Positions 41,812 through 51,225 of a stretch of DNA of 64,000 nt are shown piece by piece. The notes below the pieces were generated by a model that saw nothing but the letters and a program-made list of their open reading frames with translations, was not told the DNA's origin and searched no databases. The first letter of the stretch is position 1, and every line of letters starts with the position of its first letter. The position numbers and the translations under genes are program-made. This DNA comes from Actinomadura barringtoniae. Its GTDB lineage: Bacteria; Actinomycetota; Actinomycetes; Streptosporangiales; Streptosporangiaceae. Location: assembly GCF_017573505.1 (NCBI RefSeq), contig NZ_JAGEOJ010000035.1, forward strand, positions 1 through 64,000, written 5' to 3'.

Positions 41812-42693
41812 CTAGGCGAGGGCCCAGCGAACCTGGGTGCGCACGCCCGGGTCGGGGTCGGCCAGCGACTCGGTGAGCGCGGTGACGACCTCGGGCCGGT
41901 CGCCCGCCCACTGCTCCAGCGACTGCACGGCCGTACGGCGGACGTCGACGATGCGGTCGCGCAGCGCGCGGATCAGCGGCCGTACGGCGATCTCGGCGTC
42001 CGCCTTGCCCAGCGCCAGCGCCGCGCGCTTGCGGACCTGCCAGCTCGTGTGCGCGACGGAGGTGATCACGCGGCCCGCCAGCGGCTCCGGTACGCCCAGG
42101 TCGGCGGCGGCGTCGATCGCGGCCATCCGTACGACCGGATCGTGGTCGGCGAGCAGTTCCTCCAGCACGGGCAGCCCGGCGGGATCGGCGAGCCGGGCCA
42201 GCCCTTCGGCGACGGCGATCCGCACCTCGCGGGCCGGGTCGTCGGCCGCGTGGGCGACCTCGGTGACGGCGCGGAGCGCGACCAACCCGAGAACGGCCTG
42301 GATGCGTACCTGCGTCTCGCCGTCGTTCAGGCCCTGGTCGTAGAGTTCGGCCGCGCCCTCGATGAGGGTGCGCAGCAGGTTCCCGGCGGTCTCCCGTACG
42401 TCACTCTCGCCGTCGGCCACCGCCAGCAGCAGGGCCCGGACGCCGTCGTCACCGAGGTACACCTCGGGCAGGTCGCGCAGCGCCGTCGCGGCGATGCCCC
42501 TGACGCGTTCGTCGGCGTCGGCCAGCGCCCAGGCGAGCGTGTCGCCGAGCCCGCGCACGGCCTCACCGCCGAGGATCAGCGAGCTCAGCGCCGCCGCCCG
42601 GACGGTGGGATCGGGATCGCTCAGCCTGCGCTCGTCCTCGTGGGCGCCGGTATCAAGAATGTCGGTCGTCTCGGTGGTGTGGGTGATGGTCAT
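41812..42693 (-). CDS. HEAT-repeat protein
   Basis: 293-residue helical-repeat protein with about eight HEAT units of 30-35 residues (DPDPTVRAAALSSL, DADERVRGIAATALRDL, DDPAREVRIAVAEGLARL, DHDPVVRMAAIDAAADL, RIVDVRRTAVQSLEQW, DPDPGVRTQVRWALA). No catalytic motif; likely a scaffold. ATG 42693 with GGAGGA. A TTGACA-type promoter lies about 145 bp upstream. No obvious partner gene. Confidence 0.85.
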   Translation of the reverse strand: MTITHTTETTDILDTGAHEDERRLSDPDPTVRAAALSSLILGGEAVRGLGDTLAWALADADERVRGIAATALRDLPEVYLGDDGVRALLLAVADGESDVRETAGNLLRTLIEGAAELYDQGLNDGETQVRIQAVLGLVALRAVTEVAHAADDPAREVRIAVAEGLARLADPAGLPVLEELLADHDPVVRMAAIDAAADLGVPEPLAGRVITSVAHTSWQVRKRAALALGKADAEIAVRPLIRALRDRIVDVRRTAVQSLEQWAGDRPEVVTALTESLADPDPGVRTQVRWALA

Positions 42694-42814
42694 GAGGTCC
42701 TCCATGGGTGTGTTCGGGCTGCGGGAATCAGCGACCGGAACACAGCGCGCTGGCGACCCGGCGGAGGTCGACGTGCCGGCGCGCGGTGAGAAGCTCATGC
42801 GGAATCACTCCCTC

Positions 42815-42843
42815 ATCGTGACCGCACTCGGCACAGATGTCAA
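42815..42843 (-). promoter_or_regulatory. Candidate promoter of the HEAT gene
   Basis: Consensus -35 TTGACA (42843-42838) with a weak -10 near CACGAT at 17-18 bp, in locally AT-rich DNA. Confidence 0.35.
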
Positions 42844-42876
42844 CTTTTCGAGTAGGAAATACAGAGAAGCGCTGAA

Positions 42877-42911
42877 GTGAAAGGGGATGCGCATGGGCGC
42901 ATCCCCTTCAC
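42877..42911 (-). terminator. Terminator of the MFS exporter gene
   Basis: Near-perfect stem (GTGAA-GGGGATGCGC paired with GCGCATCCCC-TTCAC, one bulged A) 23 bp beyond the MFS stop. Confidence 0.75.
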
Positions 42912-42933
42912 CAGCTAGGACAACAACAACCGG

Positions 42934-44373
42934 TCATGACACCGTCTCCGTCTCGGTCTCGGCCTGCTTCACAGCCTCCGGCCTCTGGGAACGGCTGCGG
43001 CCGCGCAGCAGGACCAGAGCGAAGACCGCACCGGCGCCGGCGATGACCGCGGCCACCACGAACGCCGCCCGGAACCCGTCGGTCAGCTCGGCGACGTCAC
43101 CAACGCCGCCCTGCGAGGTCGCCAGCGCCGTGGCGACGGCCAGGCCGAGCGCCGACCCCACCTGGTAGGTGGTGTTGACGATCCCGGAGGCGAGCCCGGC
43201 CTGCTCCCCCGGCACCCCGGAGATCGCCTGCATCATCGTCGGGATGTAGGCCAGGGACATGCCGAGCGCCGCGATCAGCGAGGCCGCCAGGACGTCCACC
43301 GCGAAACTGCCGTCGGGCCGTACCAGCGTCAACCCGGCCAGGCCGAGCGCCAGCACCGCGAGCCCGGTCACCGTGAGCGGCTTCATCCCGAACCGGCCCA
43401 TGAGCCGCCCGGTCACGCCGACCATGAGGACCATGATGGTCACCGTCATCGGCAGCAGCGCCGCGCCGCTGGCGAACGCGCCGAACCCGAGCACCTGCTG
43501 CAGGTAGAGGTTGAGGAAGTACCACGCGGGGATCCACGCCCCGCCGAGCAGCAGGAACACCAGGTTGGCCGCCGCCAGGCCCGGCGTGCGCCACACCGAC
43601 AGCGGCATCAGCGGCTGGCGCAGCACCCGCTGAACGATCCCGAACACCACCAGCAGGCCGATCCCTCCGGCCAGTTCCAGCAGCGTCGCGGCCGATCCCC
43701 AGCCCTGCTCCGGCGCCCGTACGATCGCGAAGACCGTCAGCGCCAGGCCCGCCGTGACCGCCACGGCGCCGAGCACGTCGATCGAGCCGCGCCGGGAGCC
43801 GACCGCCGGCAGCACCGCCGGAACCGCCGCGAGCGTGGCGAGGCCGATCGGGATGTAGACGATGAAGACCCAGGGCCAGCTGAGCCACTCGGTGAGGACG
43901 CCGCCGAGAAACACCCCGGCCGTACCGCCGGCCGGTGCCGCCGCCCCGTAGAGCGCCATCGCCTTGGCCAGCTCGCGCGGGTTCGATCCGAAGATCGTCA
44001 TGAGCAGGGTCATGGCGGCCGGGGCGATGAGCGCGCCGCCGACGCCCTGGATACCCCTACCGAGTATCTCCACCCCGGCACCCTGGGCCGCCGCCGCGAC
44101 GACCGAGCCGGCGATGAGGATCGCCCAGCCCGCCGCGAAGACCCGCCGCGCGCCGAGCAGGTCCGAGAGCCGCCCGCCGAGCAGCAGCAGGCCGCCGAAG
44201 ACGATCACGTAGGCGTTGAACACCCACTGCAGGCCGCCCTGCGAGAACCCCAGGTCGCCCTTCATCTCCGGGAGCGCGACCCCGATGATCGACGTGTCCA
44301 TGATGACCATGAACTGGGCCGTGGCGAGCACGAGGAGCGCCCACCACCGCCGTGAACCGTGTACCGCGGACAT
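42934..44373 (-). CDS. MFS transporter, DHA2 (14-helix) family
   Basis: 479-residue drug/proton antiporter-type exporter with about 14 membrane helices. Motifs: QFMVIMDTSIIGVALPEM (motif D region), GRLSDLLGARRVF (motif A), GAALIAPAAMTLL-like motif B/C region (GVGGALIAPAAMTLL) and GGTAGVFLGGVL. ATG 44373. Two ATACC(N)GGGGGTAT-type inverted repeats precede it, suggesting control by a CsoR/RcnR-family sensor encoded elsewhere. Substrate unknown. Confidence 0.9.
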   Translation of the reverse strand: MSAVHGSRRWWALLVLATAQFMVIMDTSIIGVALPEMKGDLGFSQGGLQWVFNAYVIVFGGLLLLGGRLSDLLGARRVFAAGWAILIAGSVVAAAAQGAGVEILGRGIQGVGGALIAPAAMTLLMTIFGSNPRELAKAMALYGAAAPAGGTAGVFLGGVLTEWLSWPWVFIVYIPIGLATLAAVPAVLPAVGSRRGSIDVLGAVAVTAGLALTVFAIVRAPEQGWGSAATLLELAGGIGLLVVFGIVQRVLRQPLMPLSVWRTPGLAAANLVFLLLGGAWIPAWYFLNLYLQQVLGFGAFASGAALLPMTVTIMVLMVGVTGRLMGRFGMKPLTVTGLAVLALGLAGLTLVRPDGSFAVDVLAASLIAALGMSLAYIPTMMQAISGVPGEQAGLASGIVNTTYQVGSALGLAVATALATSQGGVGDVAELTDGFRAAFVVAAVIAGAGAVFALVLLRGRSRSQRPEAVKQAETETETVS

Positions 44374-44387
44374 CGTTCCGCCTCCAC

Positions 44388-44404
44388 ATACCTATAGGGG
44401 GTAT
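44388..44404. promoter_or_regulatory. CsoR/CstR/FrmR-like operator, site 1
   Basis: ATACCTATAGGGGGTAT, a palindrome-like A/T-flanked C/G tract of the kind bound by the DUF156 (CsoR/RcnR) family, 15 bp upstream of the MFS ATG. Confidence 0.5.
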
Positions 44405-44432
44405 TTATCTCCGACAAGCCGAGAACCTAATG

Positions 44433-44448
44433 AACCCCCAGGGGGTAT
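44433..44448. promoter_or_regulatory. CsoR/CstR/FrmR-like operator, site 2
   Basis: AACCCCCAGGGGGTAT, a second site of the same class, centred about 44 bp upstream of site 1 (roughly four helical turns). Confidence 0.5.
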
Positions 44449-44489
44449 GTAAAGGTGACGTCGGTCACGCCCTCAGACCATGATCGGAC

Positions 44490-46679
44490 TCAGGCCTTCT
44501 CGAGGAACTCCGTACGGTCCTCGTCCAGCAGCGCGGCGAGCTCCTCCGCCAGCGCCGGGTTGCCCTCAAGATCCGGATCGGCCTCAATGAGCGCCGTGGC
44601 CTCTTCCCGCGCGGCCAGGATCACGTCCTCGTCCCGCTGCAACGTCAAGAGCCGCAGGCTCGACGACCGCCCGGCCTGCGAGGCGCCCAGCACGTCGCCC
44701 TCGCGCCGCTGCTCCAGGTCCAGCCGCGACAGCTTGAACCCGTCCGTGGTCGAGGCCACGGCGTCCAGCCGTTCCCGCGCCTTGCTGCCCACCTCGGCAT
44801 CGGTCACCAGCAGGCACAGCCCCGGCAGGTTCCCGCGCCCGACACGGCCACGCAGCTGGTGCAGCTGCGACACCCCGAACCGGTCCGCGTCCATGATCAC
44901 CATCACGGTCGCGTTCGGCACGTCCACGCCGACCTCGATCACCGTCGTCGCCAGCAGCACATCGAGCTCGCGCTCGGTGAACCGGCGCATGACGGCCTCC
45001 TTCTCGTCCGGATGGAGCTTGCCGTGCAGCACGCCGATGCGCAGCCCGTCCAGCAGCTCGCCCTCCAGCCGGGGCAGGACCTCCATGATCCCCAGCGGGG
45101 ACCGCCGTTCCCCCTCCTCTTGGACGACGTCACCCTCGTCGCCCTCCTGCTCCCCGATCCGGGGGCACACGATGTAGATCTGCCGCCCCTGAGCCGCCTC
45201 TTCCTTGATCCGTTCCCACGTCCGCGCCAGAAAGGCGGGCTTCTCCGCCGGCACCACGTGCGTCTTGATCTCCGCACGCCCCGCCGGAAGCTGCCCGAGC
45301 ACCGACGTCTCCAGGTCCCCGAACACCGTCATCGCGACCGTACGAGGAATCGGCGTCGCCGTCATGACCAGCACATGCGGCCGCCCACCGGTGACCTTCT
45401 CCCGCAACGCGTCCCGCTGCTCGACCCCGAACCGGTGCTGCTCGTCCACCACGACAAGCCCCAGATCCGCGAACTGCACATGGTCCTCGAGCAGCGCATG
45501 CGTCCCGACCACGATCCCCGCGGCCCCCGACGCCGCGTCCAGCAGCGTCGCCTTCCGCACCTTCGCCCCCTGCGACCCGGTCAGCAGCGCCACCCGCGTA
45601 GCGTGCTCGGCCCCGCCCAGCTGCCCCGCCTGCCCAAGCTCCCCGAGCATCCCGGTGATCGACCGAAAGTGCTGCTGCGCCAGCACTTCCGTAGGCGCCA
45701 GCAGAACGGCCTGCCCACCCCCATCCACCACCTGCAACATCGCCCGCAGAGCGACCACGGTCTTGCCGCTGCCTACGTCGCCTTGGAGGAGGCGGTGCAT
45801 GGGGTGTTCCAGGGCCAGATCTTCGGAGATCTCGCGGCCTACGTCGCGCTGGCCTTCGGTGAGGTCGAAGGGGAGGCGGGCGTCGAAGGCGTCGAGGATG
45901 CCGGCCTCGATGGCGGGGCGGGACTTGGCGGGGAGGGCGGCGGCGGCCAGGCGGCGCTGGGCCAGGGCGATCTGGAGGACGAAGGCCTCGTCCCACTTGA
46001 GGCGCTTGCGGGCGCGGCCCAGCTGGTCCCAGTCCTTGGGGCGGTGAATGCCCTCGTAGGCGTCGCGGAGGTCGATCATGCCGCGGCGCTTCAGGGTGAG
46101 CTCGGGCATGGGGTCGGCGCCGAGTTCGAGCTGGTCGAGGACCATGCCGACGGACTTGGTGATGGCGTCGATGTCCAGGCCCTTGGTGGCCGGGTAGATC
46201 GGGATGATCTCGTCGGCCCACTCCTGGGCGGCGGCCTCGGCGTTCTTGGCGGCGACGACCTTGTACTGGGGGTGGGCGAGCTGGCGGACCGGGCGGCCGG
46301 AACGGGGGCGGTACGTGCTGATCTTGCCGGCGAACAGGCCGCGGGTGCCCGGGGAGAGGTCGCGTTCGGGGATGTAGGAGCCCTTGCGGCCGAAGAAGCT
46401 CAGCTTGAGCTCGCCGGTGCCGTCGGTGACGGTGATCTCCAGGACGTAGCCGGGGCTGCGGGTGAGGGTACGGCCCTGGACCTTGGTCACCTCGGCCATG
46501 ACCGTGACGTGCTCGCCGTCCTCCAGGCTCGCGAGCTCGGTCAGCTCGCCGCGGTGGGCGTAGCGGCGGGGGTAGTGGTGCAGGAGATCCCCGACCGTGT
46601 GCAGGTCGAGACCGGAGGCCAGCACCTTGGCCGTCTTGTCGCCCAGGACCTTGCGCAACGGCTCGTCGAGTTTCGCCAC
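44490..46679 (-). CDS. recG: ATP-dependent DNA helicase RecG
   Basis: Branch-migrating helicase that remodels stalled forks. 729 residues: an N-terminal OB-type wedge domain (HVTVMAEVTKVQGRTL), Walker A GDVGSGKTVVALRAML, DEQH-box VVVDEQHRFGV, TATPIPRT and the C-terminal helicase half (DVLLATTVIEVGVDVPNA, HQLRGRVGRGN). GTG 46679. It lies 32 bp after the DAK-type kinase gene, the usual actinobacterial pairing. Confidence 0.96.
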   Translation of the reverse strand: MAKLDEPLRKVLGDKTAKVLASGLDLHTVGDLLHHYPRRYAHRGELTELASLEDGEHVTVMAEVTKVQGRTLTRSPGYVLEITVTDGTGELKLSFFGRKGSYIPERDLSPGTRGLFAGKISTYRPRSGRPVRQLAHPQYKVVAAKNAEAAAQEWADEIIPIYPATKGLDIDAITKSVGMVLDQLELGADPMPELTLKRRGMIDLRDAYEGIHRPKDWDQLGRARKRLKWDEAFVLQIALAQRRLAAAALPAKSRPAIEAGILDAFDARLPFDLTEGQRDVGREISEDLALEHPMHRLLQGDVGSGKTVVALRAMLQVVDGGGQAVLLAPTEVLAQQHFRSITGMLGELGQAGQLGGAEHATRVALLTGSQGAKVRKATLLDAASGAAGIVVGTHALLEDHVQFADLGLVVVDEQHRFGVEQRDALREKVTGGRPHVLVMTATPIPRTVAMTVFGDLETSVLGQLPAGRAEIKTHVVPAEKPAFLARTWERIKEEAAQGRQIYIVCPRIGEQEGDEGDVVQEEGERRSPLGIMEVLPRLEGELLDGLRIGVLHGKLHPDEKEAVMRRFTERELDVLLATTVIEVGVDVPNATVMVIMDADRFGVSQLHQLRGRVGRGNLPGLCLLVTDAEVGSKARERLDAVASTTDGFKLSRLDLEQRREGDVLGASQAGRSSSLRLLTLQRDEDVILAAREEATALIEADPDLEGNPALAEELAALLDEDRTEFLEKA

Positions 46680-46711
46680 CGTTCTTTTCTAGCCCATCGG
46701 GGTGTCCGGGT

Positions 46712-48307
46712 TCACTCCACGCCGATGAGAAGGGGGTAGCGCTCCTGCTCGCCCGCGTAGACGCCCAGCTCGATGTCGGGGTGGCTCCGCCGGAGGTGAT
46801 CTTCGAGGGCGGCGGTCAGCTCGGGGGGCGCGTACACGCCGATGATCAGGGTGACCAGCTCGCCGCCGCCCGACAGCATGCGGTCGATGAGGTGGCTCGC
46901 GGCGTCGGCGAGATCGGAGGCGATCATGGCCACGTCGCCCTCGATCAGGGCCAGGACGTCGCCGGGCTGGCAGAGGCCGACGCTGGTGAACGCCTCTTCG
47001 GTGGCGATCTCCAGGTGGCCGAACCGGGTGGCTCCGGCGGCGCGGGTCATGGCGATCACGTCGTCGGGGAAGCGTCGGAGCGGGTCGTGCACGGCGAGGG
47101 CGGCCAGGCCCTGGACGGAGGCCTTGGTGGGAACGACGGCGATGCGGGCGCCCGCGTCGCGGGCTCGTTCGGCGGCGGCTTCGGCGAGGGAGAGGACCTC
47201 CGGCTCGTTGGGAAGCACGACCACCTCGTCGCCCGCGGCGAGGATCGCGTCGGCGAGGACCGCGAGGGGCGGGACCGCGCCGGGTTCGCGCCGTACGACG
47301 TTGGCGCCGCTCTCCTCGAAGAGGGTCGCCAGGCCGTCGGCGGCGGTGACGGCGACCACGGCGCGGCCGACGTGCGGGGCCTGGGGCTGGTGCTCCTCGT
47401 AGGGGGTGTGCAGGTAGGTGACGCGGATCCGGTACGGGCGGCCCGCCTTCAGCCCGGCCTCGATGGCCGCGCCCGCGTCGTCCACGTGGACGTGGATGTT
47501 CCACAGGCCGTCGCCGCCGACCACCACGAGGGAGTCGCCGAGGCCGTCGAGGGTCTCGCGCAGGTCGGGGACCTTCTCGTCCGCGCCGTCCAGGAGGTAC
47601 ATGACCTCGTAGCCGGGGCCCGGCGCCTCGGCGGGTGATTCCGCGGCGGGCTCTGACGCGCCCGTACGGGCGGGGATCTCGTAGCGTTCGGGGAACTCGT
47701 CGGTGATCACGGCGGCCAGGGCGTCCAGGACGACGCAGAGGCCAGCCGCGCCCGCGTCCACCACTCCGCTGCGAGCCAGGACGTCGAGCTGGCCGGTGGT
47801 GAGGCGCAGGGCCTGCCGGGCGCCGGTCGCGGCGGCCCTGGCGGCGGTGGTGAGGCCGTTCTGGCCCGCTCCCCCGGTGGACTCGGACGCCGCCTGGAGC
47901 ACACTCAAGATCGTTCCCTCGACGGGGTGCTCGACGGCGTTGCGGGCCAGGACCGAGGCGTACTCCAGCGCCTCGGAGAAGATCTCGCCGTCACGCGGCA
48001 CGCCCGGGCGGCCGAGGATCTCCGCCAGGCCCCGGAAGACCTGGCTGAGGATCACCCCCGAGTTGCCCCGCGCGCCGATCAAGGCCCCCTGGGCGAGGGC
48101 GCGCCAGGCCGCCGTGTCCCCGGCGTCCTCCGGCAGCCCCTCGACCGCCTCGGCCGCCGCCAGGACGGTGAGATGCAGGTTGGTGCCGGTATCCCCGTCG
48201 GGAACGGGGAAGACGTTCAGCGCGTCGATCTCCCCCCGGGTCCTGCCCAGCGCGTCGGCCGCGAGCCTGGACCACCGCCGTACCGCCGCCCCGTCGAGGA
48301 CCTCCAC
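46712..48307 (-). CDS. DAK-domain kinase-like protein (YloV/FakA family)
   Basis: 531-residue protein. The N-terminal DhaL/Dak2-type domain (1 to about 200) carries the ATP/Mg signature NVFPVPDGDTGTNL and ARGNSGVILSQ. A middle EDD-type domain includes LNTIHVHVDD-like WNIHVHVDDAG, and a C-terminal domain ends ERYPLLIGVE. Related FakA proteins phosphorylate fatty acids with a FakB (DegV) partner, but no degV gene is present in this window. GTG 48307 with AAGGAA upstream. Confidence 0.88.
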   Translation of the reverse strand: MEVLDGAAVRRWSRLAADALGRTRGEIDALNVFPVPDGDTGTNLHLTVLAAAEAVEGLPEDAGDTAAWRALAQGALIGARGNSGVILSQVFRGLAEILGRPGVPRDGEIFSEALEYASVLARNAVEHPVEGTILSVLQAASESTGGAGQNGLTTAARAAATGARQALRLTTGQLDVLARSGVVDAGAAGLCVVLDALAAVITDEFPERYEIPARTGASEPAAESPAEAPGPGYEVMYLLDGADEKVPDLRETLDGLGDSLVVVGGDGLWNIHVHVDDAGAAIEAGLKAGRPYRIRVTYLHTPYEEHQPQAPHVGRAVVAVTAADGLATLFEESGANVVRREPGAVPPLAVLADAILAAGDEVVVLPNEPEVLSLAEAAAERARDAGARIAVVPTKASVQGLAALAVHDPLRRFPDDVIAMTRAAGATRFGHLEIATEEAFTSVGLCQPGDVLALIEGDVAMIASDLADAASHLIDRMLSGGGELVTLIIGVYAPPELTAALEDHLRRSHPDIELGVYAGEQERYPLLIGVE

Positions 48308-48678
48308 AGTGTTTCCTTTCCTTGCGGCCTCGTCCCCTCGCCTGGCGGCTCGGGGGCGAACCGCAAAAGCGGCGAGCGCGACATCGCTTCGCGATCTTCG
48401 CGGGAAGCATCGCCTCCGGCTCGCTTCCCGCTCAGGTGGCGCGCTCGCGTGCATGGCCAGGTCGACACAAATCCTGAGCGATACTTCCCTATCGCGCGCA
48501 TCATCCCCTTGGGAACCAGTTGCAGGACGGAATCCGGTGGTCGATTCGCCTTGGTGACTCGAGGTCGGCTACTCTGATCCATGCGCCTCCTCCGAGGCGC
48601 CTTCAGCGAGCGCTCCGAACGCCCCTTCCGGGCCGGTTCGCTCCGTTCCACAGCATCGACACCCACTTGGAGTTTCCC
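48308..48678. other. Divergent spacer upstream of rpmB
   Basis: 371 bp without a supportable gene. Holds the promoters of rpmB (plus) and the DAK gene (minus). A -10-like TACTCT at about 48569 and a leader hairpin GCGCCTC / GAGGCGC (48583-48600) precede rpmB. Confidence 0.45.
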
Positions 48679-48873
48679 GTGGCTTCCGTCTGCGACGTCT
48701 GCGGCAAGGGACCCGGTTTCGGCATGAGTGTCTCCCACTCGCACCGCCGCACCCCGCGCCGCTGGAACCCCAACATCCAGCGCGTGCGCGCCGTCGTGAA
48801 CGGTGGCACGAAGCGGATCAACGCCTGCACCTCGTGCATCAAGGCCGGCAAGGTCGCCAAGCCGACCGTCTGA
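48679..48873 (+). CDS. rpmB: 50S ribosomal protein L28
   Basis: 64-residue L28 (VASVCDVCGKGPGFGMSVSH, RRTPRRWNPNIQRVR, NACTSCIKAGKV). The two CxxC pairs make it the zinc-binding form; actinobacteria often have a second zinc-free L28. GTG 48679 with TTGGAG upstream. The lone plus-strand gene is ended by the hairpin at 48913-48948. Confidence 0.96.
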   Translation: MASVCDVCGKGPGFGMSVSHSHRRTPRRWNPNIQRVRAVVNGGTKRINACTSCIKAGKVAKPTV

Positions 48874-48912
48874 CGGTTCGGCGTCGGCCCTCGGGCCGGG
48901 TTCTGAGCTTTC

Positions 48913-48948
48913 AGCCTGCTCACCGGAACGTCGGTGAGCAGGCTTTTT
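48913..48948. terminator. Rho-independent terminator after rpmB
   Basis: AGCCTGCTCACCG / CGGTGAGCAGGCT stem with a six-base loop and five T; shared with the convergent thiD. Confidence 0.92.
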
Positions 48949-48967
48949 GCATGCCCTGCTCCGTGCC

Positions 48968-49783
<816 letters not shown>

Positions 49784-49881
49784 ATCGCCAACTCTAATTG
49801 GCATGCAAAGGGTCGGAGAAACCACGCCAGAACGGGTCAGGAGCAGTCAGAACGATCAGAACCGGCAGCGTCGCCAGGACG

Positions 49882-51123
49882 CTAGAAGCGGTCGCAGGTC
49901 CGGTAGTTCAGCTTGCAGAAGGTCGGGCCGTGCAGCGGGCCGCGGGCGACATAGCTGACCCGGACGCTCTGGCCGGGGGCGATCGGGGCGGCGCCCGGCG
50001 CGCTCCGCATCCAGAAGTACGGGCGGTACTGCTTCATGACGCCGCCCGGGGCGGTCGCCGACAGGACCTGGACGTTCGGGATGGAGAACGCGAACGTCCA
50101 CGCGGGCACGGCGTTGGTGCCCCGGTTGACGATCGTCGCGGTGCCCCGGAACCCGGTCGGCGTCTTGACCGCGCGGAACGCCACGTAGAGGTGGTGGTTG
50201 CGGGAGGCGTTGCGGCTCGCCCTGGCCTCCGCGCCCGGGCCGCGCTGGGAGACCTGGTTGTCCTTGGGCTCGGTCGGCTCGTGCGCGCCACCGGCGAAGT
50301 TGAGGGAGATCTGGCCGGTGCTCGCCGAGTAGGCGACGATCCCGACCACGATCGTGAGAAGCAGCACCGGCAGCGGGGCGACGAAGACGACCTTGCGCTT
50401 CCAGGAGGCCGGCCCCGAGGCCTTCCCGGTGGTCTTGTCCTCGGTCTTGCCCTCGGCGTCGGCGTCAGAGGTGGCCGCGGCGGCGACCGGATCGGCGCCG
50501 TTGGCCGGGGTCGCGGCGAACTGCGCAGTGGGCGCCCCAGAGGCCGATGCGACGCCCGGGCCGGACGCGGGCGGTACCCCGGAGACGGCCGACGGGCCGG
50601 TGAACGTCGCGGTCGGCGAGCCGGTGGGCGGCGCGGCGGCGAGCGGATCGGACAAGGGCAGGGCGCCGGTGGCGACCGGTGAGCCGGTGGCGACCGGTGA
50701 GCCGGTGGGCGGCGCGCTTGGCGGACCGATGGGCGGCGCGGCAGCGGGCGGGCCGGACACGGGCGGCGCACCGGGGATGACCGGAGGGTCGGCGGGCGGC
50801 CACGGTGCGGAGAGCGGCGCCGAGGCGGACGGGCCGACGACGGGCGGGCCTGAGGCGACAGGTGCGGAGAGCGGCGGGGCAGCGGGCGTGCCGGCAGGCG
50901 GGGCCGAGGGGACGGGCGCGGAGAGCGGCATCGTGGGGGGCGCTGCGGGGGGCGCCCCGGACGTGGCGGCGGCTGCGGCGGCGGCCGCACGGGCCGCGGC
51001 GATGGCGGGGCCCGCGTCGGGCATGGTGACGTCGGACGACGGTACGCCGTCGGGCTCAGGCGACGGTACGGCCTCCGGAGCCGTGTCCCCGCCCTCGTCC
51101 TGGAGCTTGTTGTGTCGTCCCAT
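49882..51123 (-). CDS. Membrane protein with extracytoplasmic CBM2-like domain
   Basis: 413-residue protein of unknown function. Residues 1 to about 235 form a very Pro/Ala/Ser/Gly-rich cytoplasmic region, including TGSPVATGSPVATG from an 18-bp DNA repeat (50666-50701). One membrane helix follows (about 250-275, KRKVVFVAPLPVLLLTIVVG). The exported C-terminus (about 305-413) resembles a family 2 carbohydrate-binding module: GFRGTATIVNRGTNAVPAWTF split over strands, APGQSVRVSYVARG, and a terminal Cys pair (FCKLNYRTCDRF). ATG 51123 with GAGGG six bases upstream. Confidence 0.7.
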   Translation of the reverse strand: MGRHNKLQDEGGDTAPEAVPSPEPDGVPSSDVTMPDAGPAIAAARAAAAAAAATSGAPPAAPPTMPLSAPVPSAPPAGTPAAPPLSAPVASGPPVVGPSASAPLSAPWPPADPPVIPGAPPVSGPPAAAPPIGPPSAPPTGSPVATGSPVATGALPLSDPLAAAPPTGSPTATFTGPSAVSGVPPASGPGVASASGAPTAQFAATPANGADPVAAAATSDADAEGKTEDKTTGKASGPASWKRKVVFVAPLPVLLLTIVVGIVAYSASTGQISLNFAGGAHEPTEPKDNQVSQRGPGAEARASRNASRNHHLYVAFRAVKTPTGFRGTATIVNRGTNAVPAWTFAFSIPNVQVLSATAPGGVMKQYRPYFWMRSAPGAAPIAPGQSVRVSYVARGPLHGPTFCKLNYRTCDRF

Positions 51124-51225
51124 CCCATCCCTCATTGATCACAGGAATGTATACCAAACCGGCACCAAACATGCCTACCAGATGAGTAAAGGAGTACGAC
51201 TCGCCACATCCGGTTTCACATGGGT

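Noticed and set aside
49784..49881. TPP riboswitch upstream of thiD
   Set aside because: I looked for the conserved CUGAGA and ACCUGA-type elements and did not find a convincing set.
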